This document shows positions 21,649 to 31,985 of a stretch of 64,000 bases of DNA, one piece after another (position 1 is the stretch's first letter; each line of letters starts with the position of its first letter). The notes beneath the pieces are model-generated. The model was not told where the DNA came from and did not search any database. It saw nothing but the letters and a program-made list of their open reading frames with translations. Origin of the DNA: Diplonema papillatum (lineage: Eukaryota > Euglenozoa > Diplonemea > Diplonemida > Diplonemidae); NCBI GenBank assembly GCA_030068145.1, contig JAPJBO010000072.1:1-64000 (forward strand), written 5' to 3'. The translations under genes were made by a program, and so were the position numbers.

Positions 21649-24600
21649 CTACGGCGGGCGTAAGTCGCTCCGGAGGCGCGCTGCAGGTTGCGGCTCTGCT
21701 ACAGTGAGTGGCGGCACCGGAGTTGGTGCTGCAGCGGGCGCGCTGGCCGGCGGGCGAGCTCGTCTCGCGGGGGATCGCCGCCTTGTAACGCTGCGGGCCC
21801 TCTTCTTCCTCGCGACTGCGCGGCCTACGGCGGCGGCTAACACCTTGATGGGAAACTTCAGCTTCCATTGAGCAAAGGCTACGTCCTGAGGGTACACGGG
21901 TTTGGCGTCATTCCAGCTGTCTTTGGAGCAAACTGCTACTATGCCGTTTAACATCGCCTCTGTCCTCCGTCCAGCTGCAAAACGTGGACGGTGTGTGAAT
22001 CCCGGCATTGCCGGCGCACCCAGGCAGCGTAAAGAGCATACACCCTGACGCCACTTCCCGGGGAAGGCTGAGGCCCCCGTGTCAGCAAAGCTTAGGTCGT
22101 TGATGGCTCGTGTTAGATATCCTATCTGCAACCCTTTTTCGGCAAACGTTTCCCCAGGCAGCTTGGATCGCGTGTAGGCCTCAAAATCCAAAGCGAGTTC
22201 CACGCCGGTCGTAGGGAGAGGGGGGGTGTTGACCCAACGTAGATTCCTTAGCCAGTAGACTAGCGTCGCCGCGAAGCGCGTCCCGATCTGCTTCGTGAGG
22301 AGCTCACGGCTGTCCCTTGCCAGCTCAACGTCATATCTCCCTGCCGCGGCGGAGGCAAGCTCCCAGGGGCGCGTCGTCGCGATACTACGCTGCGCTTGCG
22401 CCATCTCGATGGAGATGGTCCCGATCAGCTTCTGGACCCTCTCCACGACGGTTCCGATGGGGGGAATCCCGTGTGTGCTCAGGCATAGGGGCATATTCGC
22501 GGCGGTGCGGAGTGAGCTGTACCCGGAGGCGCATGCCGGATCGCACAAGTGCGCCTTCGCAACAAGGGTAAGTGTCGCGAGGGGGCTCTTCGCCCGATTT
22601 GAGCGAGGAATCAAGCAGGCGGAGAGAGCCGTGCGAAGGACGGAGTTGTTCGCAAAGCCACCGGCCGAGTTGGCGCAGTAGGCCGCGCCGTAGTGCGCGG
22701 ATGCCGCGATCGTCTGCATGACGCGGAACTTGGTGCGCGGCTTCAGTGGCGACGCTTCCAGCCTGGCTGCGGCTTCCACGGTCGCGTCAGACCTACCGTT
22801 GTCCACAGGCCCTTCTGTGCCCAGGGGAACGCCCAGAACCTTAACGGTCTTCACCGACTTCACCGCCTTGCCTCCAACCTCGAGACGGGGGCCTTTTTCC
22901 GACGTCGAGAAGGAGGCACACTTGCCTTCGTTGAGAGCGAGGCCGGTCAGACTCCCGAATATCGCGGTGACTTCTATTCCTTCCTGGAGCAGCTTCGCGA
23001 GTCGCGAGAGGAGGTACAAGTCATCAGCAAAGGACTTCGGACTCACTCGTGCCCGGCTGACCAGGGCTTTCGAGAGCACGGACAGAAGGGCGTTGATCAG
23101 GACCACGGAGATAGGGCAGCCTTGGAGGATGCCGTTCGTGACCTTGAATTCATCGCCCACTCCCAGCGGGTACTTAAAACGACGTCTGAGGTACTTATAG
23201 ACGTGGCGCAGCGGCGCCAGCACACGCTCATGCAGCCCCAGAGCCTCAACTAGGTCGAGTACCAAACCTTGTGGAACGCGGTCAAAACATTTCGCAAAGT
23301 CGAGCGCGATCCCATGTAGCGGCGTTCCGTTAATAAGGGATTCCTCTATCGACAGCGCGATGTCCATGACGACGTCGTCGCAGGAGTGGCCTTTCCGGAA
23401 GCCATGTTGAGACTCGTGTATCCACTGCTCTTGCCAGACAAGAACCTCCTGCAGACGCACACTAGCCCAAAGACGATAAACGACACTGGAGACGGTGATG
23501 GGCCGCAGCTTCAGGGGGTCATCTCCTTCTCCCTTGGGAATCAGGGTGACTAGCGCGTCTAGAACCCCGTCGGGCCATAGGCCCGTCTCCTCGACTTCGT
23601 TCAGTACTGCAGCAAACCCTTCTAGGATTGTGTCCGGCAGGGCCGCAACTTCTCGCATGCGCCAGCCGTCCACGCCGCATGACGATTGCACACCTTTCTT
23701 CCTCGCTATCGACCGTAGGCGGTCGGCCGTGATGGGGCCCAGTTGGCACGGGTGTTGCGCAATAAAGTCACCATATTCTCGCAGGAAGGGGGCGAACTCG
23801 GGTTCCTTTTTCCCGGCATACATGCGTAGCACGGGGTCCCACTTCCTCCTTACCGTCGCGTCAACTTCCACCAAGTTCGCCGTGAGTCGCCCGTCGCGAC
23901 CGTTCGTAAAATAGAATGTCGGCGGCGCCTCCTTCTTCACCCAAGCAAAAGACTCCTTACCCAGAGGGTTACGGAGCTCGCGCTGACACCTTGCGATTTC
24001 CAGGTACCTCGAATTTAACGTAGTCTGGGCCAGGCTCTGGCACACGTCCGAGATAGTGTGTGATAGGCCCCGCGCGGCCTTCGCCGATGGCGGTATCAGT
24101 GGCAAAGCACACTTCCCGTCCGTACGCTGGAGGATGAAGCTTTGAAACGACCGTATTTTGTCCCACTGCCCTTTGAGCAGGAGCGACAACGGGCACGGGG
24201 CGCTGGACATATCCTCCCATTTGGCTCGTGCGGCCGAGTATTCCCGCATGCGTCCGAGAAGACACCTGGCTCTCTTCAGAGGTGCGGTGTCGGCCCCCGC
24301 ACCCTCCGGGGACGGCCTCGCGGACACGCGCTGGGTGCTCAGCCTCCGCCGCTCTCCTCGCCCGCGGTAGGCCGCCAGGTTACCCTCAATCTTGGACTTC
24401 TGGAGCAGATAATCCTCCGCCGCCCGCGAGATACGCAGCCAGAGAAAATCCACCCTCTGGCTGTCTTCTAGTCCGCGGGGGCACGGGTCGGCGAGTCGGT
24501 ATTTCGCGACTACAGCTTTGAGAGCTGCGGTGTCGGTACGGTCAGTCAGACCGGATCCAGGGATGGCACGGGGGAAGCGGAACACCGCGTTAAGTTGCTG

Positions 24601-25443
24601 GAAAGCGGTGAGGTGAAGCTCAGCTCGAATCGCCTTATGTGTCGGGAACCCGGCCTCGAAGGTTTCTACGTTTCCAAGAGCGGAAGAGGCGATTTCGTTG
24701 GTAAGCACAAGGTCAATGCGTGACGGCTCCCCGTGGTAGCAGGTGTGCTCCGGAGGCCTGCTCAGGGACTTCGCGTGAAGCTCGGCACAGTCAGTCCACC
24801 CGTTTCGCAGTGCGAAGCGTAGGGCAGGAGAGTTCAGAGGGTCTGTGTTCAGGTCACCTGCAACTACAATCGGTACCGCGCCCAGGCGCCGGCGCATGCC
24901 CCAGAGAACCCCCTCGACCAACTTCTCACGTTCAATCCGAGCCGAGTGGCCGCAATGTCCGTACAACGAAACCACGTGAAGCGCACCCTTCCCGCTTCCG
25001 GTCGCGACACGTACGTGGAGGAAGCGAGCTGCCTCGTAGGCCCGCTCTTCAACGACATCGAACGGGCTAACCACGCATGCCGGCAGGCCTTTCCTCACAA
25101 GGATTGCTACACCGGCGCTCCCCCCGGTTATTTGGGATGGAACGTCGTTGCCACATTTACGCCCTTCGCAGCAGGAACCGAAGAAAGGCTGCCAGACGTC
25201 GAGAGCAGCACACTCCTTCAGGGCCATCCGGATTTTCTTCTGCCCGGTGCTCGTCAGCTTCGTCTCCTGCAAGCAGATGACGTCCGCCACAATGCCGCAG
25301 AGGAGGAGCACGTTCTTTAACAACGAGGTTACGTTGATCGTTACTACACGTAAGGGTGGTAGGCGAGGGCCGGACCCAGAGGATGTAGTGAGGGTAAGGT
25401 TGTGTGACGCGTATGACGCGTGGTATAATTGAGGGCTCACCAT
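21649..25443 (-). CDS. LINE ORF2: apurinic-like endonuclease and reverse transcriptase
   Basis: The 1264-residue frame shows an N-terminal APE endonuclease (about 30-280). Its catalytic-type residues are all visible: N37, E60 (QETK), Y161, D197/N199 (GDLN), D244 (RIDLVL) and H269. The RT domain (about 590-860) has D715 (ALDFAKCFD), QGCPIS (774-779) and FADD (805-808). A long thumb/C-terminal region follows, ending in a basic, Pro/Ala-rich tail. No RNase H is seen. The APE endonuclease places it with ingi/L1-like rather than site-specific CRE/SLACS elements. The start ATG overlaps the ORF1 stop (ATGGTGA), suggesting termination-reinitiation. Confidence 0.95.
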   Translation of the reverse strand: MVSPQLYHASYASHNLTLTTSSGSGPRLPPLRVVTINVTSLLKNVLLLCGIVADVICLQETKLTSTGQKKIRMALKECAALDVWQPFFGSCCEGRKCGNDVPSQITGGSAGVAILVRKGLPACVVSPFDVVEERAYEAARFLHVRVATGSGKGALHVVSLYGHCGHSARIEREKLVEGVLWGMRRRLGAVPIVVAGDLNTDPLNSPALRFALRNGWTDCAELHAKSLSRPPEHTCYHGEPSRIDLVLTNEIASSALGNVETFEAGFPTHKAIRAELHLTAFQQLNAVFRFPRAIPGSGLTDRTDTAALKAVVAKYRLADPCPRGLEDSQRVDFLWLRISRAAEDYLLQKSKIEGNLAAYRGRGERRRLSTQRVSARPSPEGAGADTAPLKRARCLLGRMREYSAARAKWEDMSSAPCPLSLLLKGQWDKIRSFQSFILQRTDGKCALPLIPPSAKAARGLSHTISDVCQSLAQTTLNSRYLEIARCQRELRNPLGKESFAWVKKEAPPTFYFTNGRDGRLTANLVEVDATVRRKWDPVLRMYAGKKEPEFAPFLREYGDFIAQHPCQLGPITADRLRSIARKKGVQSSCGVDGWRMREVAALPDTILEGFAAVLNEVEETGLWPDGVLDALVTLIPKGEGDDPLKLRPITVSSVVYRLWASVRLQEVLVWQEQWIHESQHGFRKGHSCDDVVMDIALSIEESLINGTPLHGIALDFAKCFDRVPQGLVLDLVEALGLHERVLAPLRHVYKYLRRRFKYPLGVGDEFKVTNGILQGCPISVVLINALLSVLSKALVSRARVSPKSFADDLYLLSRLAKLLQEGIEVTAIFGSLTGLALNEGKCASFSTSEKGPRLEVGGKAVKSVKTVKVLGVPLGTEGPVDNGRSDATVEAAARLEASPLKPRTKFRVMQTIAASAHYGAAYCANSAGGFANNSVLRTALSACLIPRSNRAKSPLATLTLVAKAHLCDPACASGYSSLRTAANMPLCLSTHGIPPIGTVVERVQKLIGTISIEMAQAQRSIATTRPWELASAAAGRYDVELARDSRELLTKQIGTRFAATLVYWLRNLRWVNTPPLPTTGVELALDFEAYTRSKLPGETFAEKGLQIGYLTRAINDLSFADTGASAFPGKWRQGVCSLRCLGAPAMPGFTHRPRFAAGRRTEAMLNGIVAVCSKDSWNDAKPVYPQDVAFAQWKLKFPIKVLAAAVGRAVARKKRARSVTRRRSPARRARPPASAPAAAPTPVPPLTVAEPQPAARLRSDLRPP

Positions 25444-27317
25444 TTTGAGTCCGCGGGGTCGACGGCGGGCGCCTGCGCAGGCGAGGGCGGTGTTGGGGGG
25501 GCGTCTTGCAGTTTAGCCCAGCACGCATGGCAAACCACCGCCTCACAGGGGCCGTGTGCACATTGACGCCTCGCCTGTCCTACTTGCATACTCTTGCAGC
25601 AGACTTCGCATAGGAACGCTTTATCGTTTTCGTATGCCTCCTGCCAGTTGGCGTGCCGGCAGTCGGTAGCCATATTGTCAGCGGTGTCGACCCGCGCCAC
25701 CTTGTCCTGGGTCGTCGTCTCATCGCTGGCGCGGCTCCGCTTCTGTCCAGGAACGGGTTCTGGGCGTTCTTGGAGGCTCGCGAGGAACTCGCGAGGGAGA
25801 TTAATCTTCACCCGCTGGCACTGTGTGGTGAACCCCTTCTTTTGCCTCGCGTCGATGGATCGGTCGTATTTCCTGATCGAGATTGACGCCCGATCAAGGC
25901 GGTAGAGCACTGGTGCCGGAGGTCCCTGGTCGGCAATGACCACGCACACAGTATCCCCTCGCCGTTTGAACGAACCGACCGGCTCCACATTCCATTCGGC
26001 TGCTGCGCAGGCGGCGAGGAGGTCGGACGGGTGCTCCGCCGGACACGCCGTGGTGACGATGTACTTGTCACCCCGACGCTGGCGCTTCGACAGCTTCTTC
26101 CCGACCGCCGATTCCGTGGCGGCGACGTGCTCCGGGGTCGTTCGTATGCCGAAGACGCCGGTTTTCGCACCGCCGATCACACCGAAAGTGTTCGGTGTCC
26201 GGGAAGCTATCTGGCGCGCTTCCTCGAGGGCGCAGTCGCTCACCCACACCGCCGGCAGCGTGTCCGTTCCGTTGACGAACGACATGGCCTTCCAGAAAGT
26301 GCCGGCCTTCCCGGAGCTCCGAAGCAACTTCGGCACGTCTTCGACTGGAACGCGGACGCTCACCTCACACACGCCCTGACGTCGGTGCACCTTCGTAAAC
26401 ACCGACGACCAGTCCATGCGCAGACCTTCGGCTTCCGCCGCCTTCTTCGCCATGATCCTGACCGACTGGCCAGCCTTCATCGCCGTCTCCCACGTAGTGG
26501 CGTGGACATAAGCCGCACGTACCTGGAATAGGCACACCTGTGTCGTCGGCTGCCCGGGGGCGACCGTTTTGCACGATACCGTCGGCGGGGTGACGTTGTA
26601 GTACTTCGCCCACACGTCCTGGTGGTTCCCGTCAGAAAGCACCACCAGGTGCCTCGCCGACTCTGCCCACGGTACGGTGCACACGACGGCTACTTTTGCG
26701 CCCGGACAGACCCCGATGAGGTCCAGGGCAGCCCCCCATGCGTACTCCGCATCCTCGGTGTTCGCGGCAACAAGGACGCCGCCTTTCTTGCTCCCCATCT
26801 CGACACCGGACTCGACCTTTGGCACTCCCCAGCCATCGAGTACCATGACGGCCTTCGGTCGTGAGCGTCGGGTCTTTTCGGCCCACGTGCTCCCTTTGGG
26901 CGTGTTCGGTTGCGCCGCCGCTGCATCGCGCACTTTCTGCGCCCAGGTGTTGTTCGTCGGTGGGTTCGGTTGCTCTGCAGACGCAGAGGACCGAGTCTTC
27001 TCCGGCCGGGTCCGGTCCGGCAGCGGGGGTGCGCAGGTCCGGTCCGGCGGCGGAGGCTGTGCGCTGGCGACCGCCGGCCGGGTCCGGTCCGGCGGCGGGG
27101 GCTGTGCGTTTGTGACTGTCAGGCCACGTTTCCCTGCTTCGGATGCGGGCGGCGCCCCGGAGTGCGCGGCTTCCATCAGGGTGCAAACGAGATTCATCAT
27201 TCTCACCAGCTGCTGCCTCACCTTCTCGTCGACGCCTTTCTCAGCCAAGCATGATGCCCGGTCAAGCAGTGCGTCGACGTCTCCCATCGTCGAAGATGAA
27301 CGAGGCAAGCCCGCCAC
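25437..27317 (-). CDS. LINE ORF1 with C-terminal Cys/His zinc-binding region
   Basis: The 626-residue frame lies upstream of ORF2. Residues ~70-130 are a Pro/Arg-rich stretch with repeated PPPPDRT. The middle has no domain I recognise. The end (about 555-615) has a Cys/His cluster: FLCEVC, QCAHGPC and VVCHACW, spaced like a treble-clef or RING-type zinc site. By analogy with other LINEs, ORF1 binds the element RNA; that is inference. ATGs at 27317 and 27287 are both possible starts. The frame overlaps ORF2 by 7 nt. Confidence 0.85.
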   Translation of the reverse strand: MAGLPRSSSTMGDVDALLDRASCLAEKGVDEKVRQQLVRMMNLVCTLMEAAHSGAPPASEAGKRGLTVTNAQPPPPDRTRPAVASAQPPPPDRTCAPPLPDRTRPEKTRSSASAEQPNPPTNNTWAQKVRDAAAAQPNTPKGSTWAEKTRRSRPKAVMVLDGWGVPKVESGVEMGSKKGGVLVAANTEDAEYAWGAALDLIGVCPGAKVAVVCTVPWAESARHLVVLSDGNHQDVWAKYYNVTPPTVSCKTVAPGQPTTQVCLFQVRAAYVHATTWETAMKAGQSVRIMAKKAAEAEGLRMDWSSVFTKVHRRQGVCEVSVRVPVEDVPKLLRSSGKAGTFWKAMSFVNGTDTLPAVWVSDCALEEARQIASRTPNTFGVIGGAKTGVFGIRTTPEHVAATESAVGKKLSKRQRRGDKYIVTTACPAEHPSDLLAACAAAEWNVEPVGSFKRRGDTVCVVIADQGPPAPVLYRLDRASISIRKYDRSIDARQKKGFTTQCQRVKINLPREFLASLQERPEPVPGQKRSRASDETTTQDKVARVDTADNMATDCRHANWQEAYENDKAFLCEVCCKSMQVGQARRQCAHGPCEAVVCHACWAKLQDAPPTPPSPAQAPAVDPADSKW

Positions 27318-27460
27318 CCTACAGACGGTTTTGCTCTCTCTCCCTTGCGTTCTTTCTTACTCTCTGATGTGATCAAACTCCCTCCCGCTTCTTTCCACCC
27401 AAGGTGTTTCCGGGCAGAACCCGGAGCCGCTTTCCTTCAAGGGTAGCCACGGCAAGCCAC

Positions 27461-27476
27461 CAATAAAGTACAGAAA
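27461..27476 (-). other. Spliced-leader 3' end at the LINE 5' terminus
   Basis: The minus strand reads TTTCTGTACTTTATTG, identical to the last 16 nt of Leishmania-type and (from memory) Diplonema spliced leaders. It is followed directly by the LINE 5' UTR. Its first 7-8 nt overlap the target-site duplication. Confidence 0.8.
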
Positions 27477-27480
27477 GACG

Positions 27481-28351
27481 CTAATGCGCCTCCTGCGCAA
27501 TGTTCGCTTCCCGGTACCGCTGCCGGGCGTTTTTGCCGGGGCGACCCTTCTTCTTGCGCGGCGGAATGGCCGCTTCGCACGCCGTGCCAACCCCCGGGCA
27601 GGATGCGTCGTCGGGGGGAACGGCGCAGCGGACTTCTCGGCGGCGACCGGCGACTTTGGGGCTGCACCGCCGCCGCTGTCGTGCACGTGGAAGAGCCGGC
27701 ACGTTCCCTCCGGAAACAAGCACGCCCCGCGCTGGAACTCGGGGCAGAAGAGGTTCTCGAGTTGGTGCGACGGGCGCGTGTACTGCTCCGGGCACACGGT
27801 GAGAGTGACGCTCGGGTCCTGCGAATGGTGCTCGGACTCGATCGCCCACGCGTTGTGCGCGCAGCCTGGAGGCGTCGTGAACAGGCCGGCCAAACAGTCT
27901 AGGGACATGATGCCTTTCCAGTCGTTCGTCAGCGTCCGGTCGTCCGTCGTCGGGCATTTAAGCACCGACGCGATCTTGCCGTTCGGCAACACAGAGTAAT
28001 ACGTCGTCACGTGGATTTTCATCCCCTCGATGCGTTCGTGGCTGCGAGTCGCGTCACTCGAAACAGCGTTTTGGACAACGAGTGGTACTCCTCTTGAACA
28101 TCCATGGACACGCCACGAGGTACCGACTTGATCCATGCGTTGTAAATTTGAACGTTGGCATCTGGGCCGTTGAAAATGACGTCCTTCGTCGGGTCCTCGA
28201 ACTTCGTCACGAAGACGTGCTGCACATTCTCCGTGAGGTGCTCAGCCATCCAGTCAGCCAGCGTGCCCGACTCCATGGCCACGGTCATCTTGTCCATCGT
28301 CTGCTTGAGCGCCAACAGGTTGCGCTGCTCATCGTCATCCTCCATCCCCGC
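27481..28351 (-). pseudogene. NTF2-CCCH sister copy with a frameshift
   Basis: Collinear with the intact gene and, by eye, about 90% identical: start near 28345 (MEDDDEQRN), NTF2-like part, Cys/His segment, CCCH finger and basic tail. Relative to 20032-20943 it has a single-nucleotide deletion near 28055 that breaks the frame in the NTF2 part. It also has a 9-nt deletion near 27801 and a shorter Gly/Pro linker. The LINE sits in its 3' flank. 5' homology with the intact copy stops at CAG|GT, about 20 nt before the ATG. Confidence 0.85.
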
Positions 28352-28371
28352 CTCCTTTCGACCTGACAAAA

Positions 28372-28652
28372 ATTTTCGAGACTGGAGGTCCTATGAACAT
28401 GCAATGTGAATAGCCTCTATTCGAGCCAACCCGGCTTTTCTTGCAACAATTATGAAACTGTATTGTTTTTGGACTGGATAATATTGCGGATATAACTTTT
28501 CTCCCGCCTGCCAGTAGGCAGGGGCGTAGCAGAGTGAGCGGGTGACGGCCTTCAGGCCAGTAGGCCCGGGTTCGAACCCCGCTCACAGTACTTTTCCGGC
28601 CGACTGTTGTTTTCGAGATTTCTTGCGTTCCGGGGTCTATAATGTGCCCGTA
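28372..28652 (+). repeat. Dispersed repeat R10 with tRNA-like box A/B, copy 1
   Basis: About 280 bp, homologous to the inverted copy at 34820-35088. The centre (28517-28590) contains a box A-like TAGCAGAGTGAGC and a box B GGGTTCGAACCCC, hence tRNA-derived. GTGAGCGGG and CCCGCTCAC could pair. It lacks a normal acceptor stem, so it is not a working tRNA. Its right end lies 2 bp from the end of the neighbouring retroelement. Confidence 0.75.
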
Positions 28653-28654
28653 GG

Positions 28655-31600
28655 TTACACACCTCCACTCACCAACCGACTCGCGCGCAGCAGCCCGGGA
28701 TACGCCGCAGCAGGGCACCGCATCACGTACAGCGCCCAGCGCAGACACCCAATGCGCTGGGCCAGAGCGCGAAAAGACGTCACGCGCTGCGCCTCGTGCG
28801 CAAGACAGACATCTACCCATTCCCGCGGAATGGCGAGCGTCTTCTCGGCTAGGTCTAGCACCAGACCGTTGAACGCGCCGACCTGCACAGGGCCCTGCGT
28901 CTTGTCCTCTCGGATCTGGATGTTGGTCTCGGCCAGCGCGGCTCTGAGGCGCTGCTCATCCTCGAGGACGTCGGACTTTGTCGGGCCCCCGTAGGCAATA
29001 TCATCGTATATCGCCAGACTGCGGTTTCCCATGCCAGCCTGTCGGCGAACGCCCAGGGTCGTCAGCTGGGCGATCGCCGGCGCACGCGCAATGCCCGGGA
29101 CGGCAATACAGAATGCATAGTATGAGCCCTGTGCTCGAAAACCTAAGTACGCCCCGAGTTCATTCGCCACCGGAAGCTGGTAACGAGCAGGTCCAGGGTC
29201 GCGAACCACATGTGATCCAGGACGAATGTTTCCACATCGCGGAGTGAGGGGGTGATGGGCGACAGGGGTTGGGAGGTGCGGTTGTCGAAAGGCCTGCCGT
29301 CGATCAGCAGACGAATTTCCTCTTTGCCCTTCTTGGGGATCTTGAACACTTTCAGGGTGATCCGTGGCCTCGTGTCGACCGGCCGAATGACGCCGCTTCG
29401 CACCATCGCCGCCAGGTCGCCTTCTGTGATGTCCAGGCTCGGCGGGGCCTGGTGCCTCTCGTGACAGAAGCATGGGCTCCCGCGTCAGTTGCCTCAGCAC
29501 ACGGATCTCGTCCTCCCACAGGCCCCGCTCGACCTTGCCGTAGTCTGCCTTCGTTGCTGGCATGGTGTCGATGGGTCCGCGGGCAGTTCGGCAGGTCGGG
29601 CTTGGCGCCTTCGAGTAGGTCCTCGCCACCAGCTCGGACAGCGCGATCTCCTGCGCCCGAACTCCTTCTATGTGCTCGTCGCCATCGTGCAGCAACCAGT
29701 AATCCAGCGCGATTTCTTTGTCGAAGTCCGCCTCACTCTGCTCGCCCATGTCGCCTTGTGTGCGACTTTCCCCCCACGACAGCAGGCGGTCTAGGTGTTT
29801 CGAAGCCCCGGGATGGCGGCTGTCCACCCAGTCTCTCAGGGGATGCGAGCCCTTCAGGTCGCACGCATACTCAGGGCAGTACGTGCTGATCCTTCTGGTG
29901 CCCTTCATCTTGAGGACGCCATCAGGCCGCCGTTCAGCGGCGTGTGGAGTAGGAGCGATGCGCGGGCCGTCTTCACGCTGTCCGGGGTCAGGCAGCCCCA
30001 CAGGTAGCGCTTCAGCGTGTCCCTCGACTGGTGCCGGGCCATGAGCAGGAGCTCCTCCCAGTCCGCTCCGCTCTTGGCCAAATGCTGGAGCGCCCCGCGC
30101 TTCCAGCTGTGCTCCGCACACACCGGGAACACCCTCCTTGCCTCGCGCAGCAACTTGCGGGTGGTGGCCTCGGTGAAGCGGGCTCCGCGCTCCACCCATC
30201 TCCTCACCCTCGACGACACGGTCAGGGGAACCCGGTACGTCACCTCGGATTCCCTCATCCGAAGGTTCGCCAACTTCGTCGTCCACCACGAAACGCGCAG
30301 GAGTCCGGGCCCCACCACAACTACGTCTTTCGGGGCCAGGGCCCGCAGGTCGGCCATCCGCAATGCGCCTGCCCACGCCAGGCAAGCCGCCGCCGTCACC
30401 TGCTCGTCGCCGCCCTCGACCAGCCGTTCGACAAGGGTGCGCTGCTGCTCCAGCGTGATGGGAGGGGCATGCGTAGGCACCTCCCTGCGCTCGAGCCTGG
30501 CCTTGACTATGGCCCTCTTCGTCGCAGAGAGCTCCGTTGCTGGCACGCCGCCAGCTGCTCCCCGGTCAAGGTCCTGTCGACCATGGCGGCGGCGAAACGC
30601 CCTGATTCTCAGCGAGGGCGGCGCTGCCTGCAGCCCCACTGCTGACGAAAACCTTGTCAGGGAAGCCATCATCGATGTCCGCTGCGCCGTCGTCTTCGTC
30701 GACGTTCTCCGCCCTTCGAACCTCGCGATCCGGCTCGCCCATGTCGCAGCCCCTCCTCTGAGTCCTCGGGAGGGGAGTCAGTCGTATTTTGAGGGGACCC
30801 TACGCATGGCACGGGACGGAGCGTGGGGCGCAGCGTGCCGGAAACGACAGTCCGTCCTCATGCACCTGCCGTTCTTGAAGTTGCGGCAGGCCTCTCGCGC
30901 CGCCGGGCCGGGCCAAGGGTGGCCTCAAGGTTGGCTTGGCCTTGAACTGCGATGTGAGACGGCGCCTGGCCTGTCTCACTCTCTCGGGCAACCGATCCAT
31001 GCTGGATCTGGCGCATGGCTCCCGCCGCTCCTGCTCGTAGACTGCATGCACCTGCTCGTACTCATCAAAGAGCGCCCCTAGCCGCAGGAGCCACATGAGC
31101 TTTGGGGGGCCTGACTCTCCCCGGCGCAATCGGACCAGATCACGAACCTTTTCCGTGATGTCGTCCCTTCGGTCCTGCAACGCCTGGTTGCCCTTGAACC
31201 GGTAGAGCCGACGGACGGCGTCCTCAAAGCGTCTGAGGTTGGCACTCGTCGGGGACATCGTCTTCCAGTGCTCCGGGTCGACGAGGGCGAAGTCATCGTC
31301 ACTGGCGTCGTCGTCGACTAGCTGGTGCACCGCAGCCGCGGCCTCGTCCAGTACCGCGAGCACCTCACGCTCATCTTCCAAGCCGCAGAGCTCACGTCTC
31401 ACAGCCGGGCTCAAGCTCTCCCAGAACGATGGGTCATCGTCCTGGAAGGCGAGGAAAATCTCCTCGGCCCTTTTTTGCGAGAGCCCCGGCATTAATTCAG
31501 CCGGGGTCGGCTGTTTCCCCCCCTCCTCCGGTAGCTCCCTGCGAGGCTTCTTAGCCTCCCTTTCCGCCTCGTCCTGCTCCCTCTTTCTCTTCTCAGCGGC

Positions 31601-31985
31601 CTCGACCTCCGACTCCCGCACGGCGAGTCTCTGTTCCAACTCAATCAGCCGCTTCTCCAGCTGCGCCAAGTCTTCGGCGGAGGGCACGTTCTGCTGCTTT
31701 GGTGGCATTCTAACTAGCAAACTTTTCAAAGGCCGCGGAGGTCAGCGGACCGGAGCTACCGGAGAGGGTGTATGTGCGTTGTGTGGTAACCTGATACGTG
31801 TGTGTGCGATGATGTGGGTTTGTGTGGCAGCCTGATACGTGTGCGCTGGCTGTTCCACGAGCTTGATGCTCCGCATGGATGCTTGGTGCCGTGTGCCGTG
31901 GGCACCGCCCGCTGCACACGGGGATTCGTTTGCGACAATAAAACCTCGGAGGGAAAAAGACTGCGTGTTTATCCCACTCAAGTAA
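28655..31985 (-). mobile_element. DIRS-like tyrosine-recombinase retroelement 1 (fossil)
   Basis: Parts in minus-strand order: a Gag-like protein with an N-terminal coiled coil (30800-31729), a tyrosine recombinase (29905-30672) and a reverse transcriptase (about 28655-29900). The right end is uncertain. No RNase H part was recognised. The element looks broken in a few places in the RT region and is older than the second copy at 55310. It belongs to the YR-retrotransposons, relatives of LTR elements. The recombinase lies between Gag and RT, not at the 3' end as in DIRS-1 and Ngaro. Confidence 0.85.

Larger units (their letters stand above)
21557..27468 (-). mobile_element. APE-type non-LTR retrotransposon (LINE), near full length
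   Basis: About 5.9 kb with a short 5' UTR, ORF1 (25437-27317), ORF2 (21649-25443), a ~65 bp 3' UTR and a (TC)n tail at 21560-21583. TACAGAA occurs at 21550-21556 and 27469-27475, a candidate target-site duplication. The flanks are the two halves of an array spacer: left, the 3' flank of the CCCH family, and right, its continuation (AAAGACGCTAATGCGCCTCC). The 5' end carries the spliced-leader 3' end. Both ORFs are open, so the copy is young. Confidence 0.93.

Noticed and set aside
22693-24521. Plus-strand frames of 100-190 residues opposite the LINE
   Set aside because: Mirror frames of ORF2 caused by GC-rich codons; no motifs of their own.
21557-27468. SLACS/CRE-type site-specific element inserted in SL genes
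   Set aside because: It has an APE endonuclease and lies in a CCCH-gene spacer, not in an SL RNA gene.
28517-28590. Functional tRNA gene
   Set aside because: Box A and box B are present but the acceptor stem and arm spacing do not fit; the inverted homologue shows it is part of a dispersed repeat.
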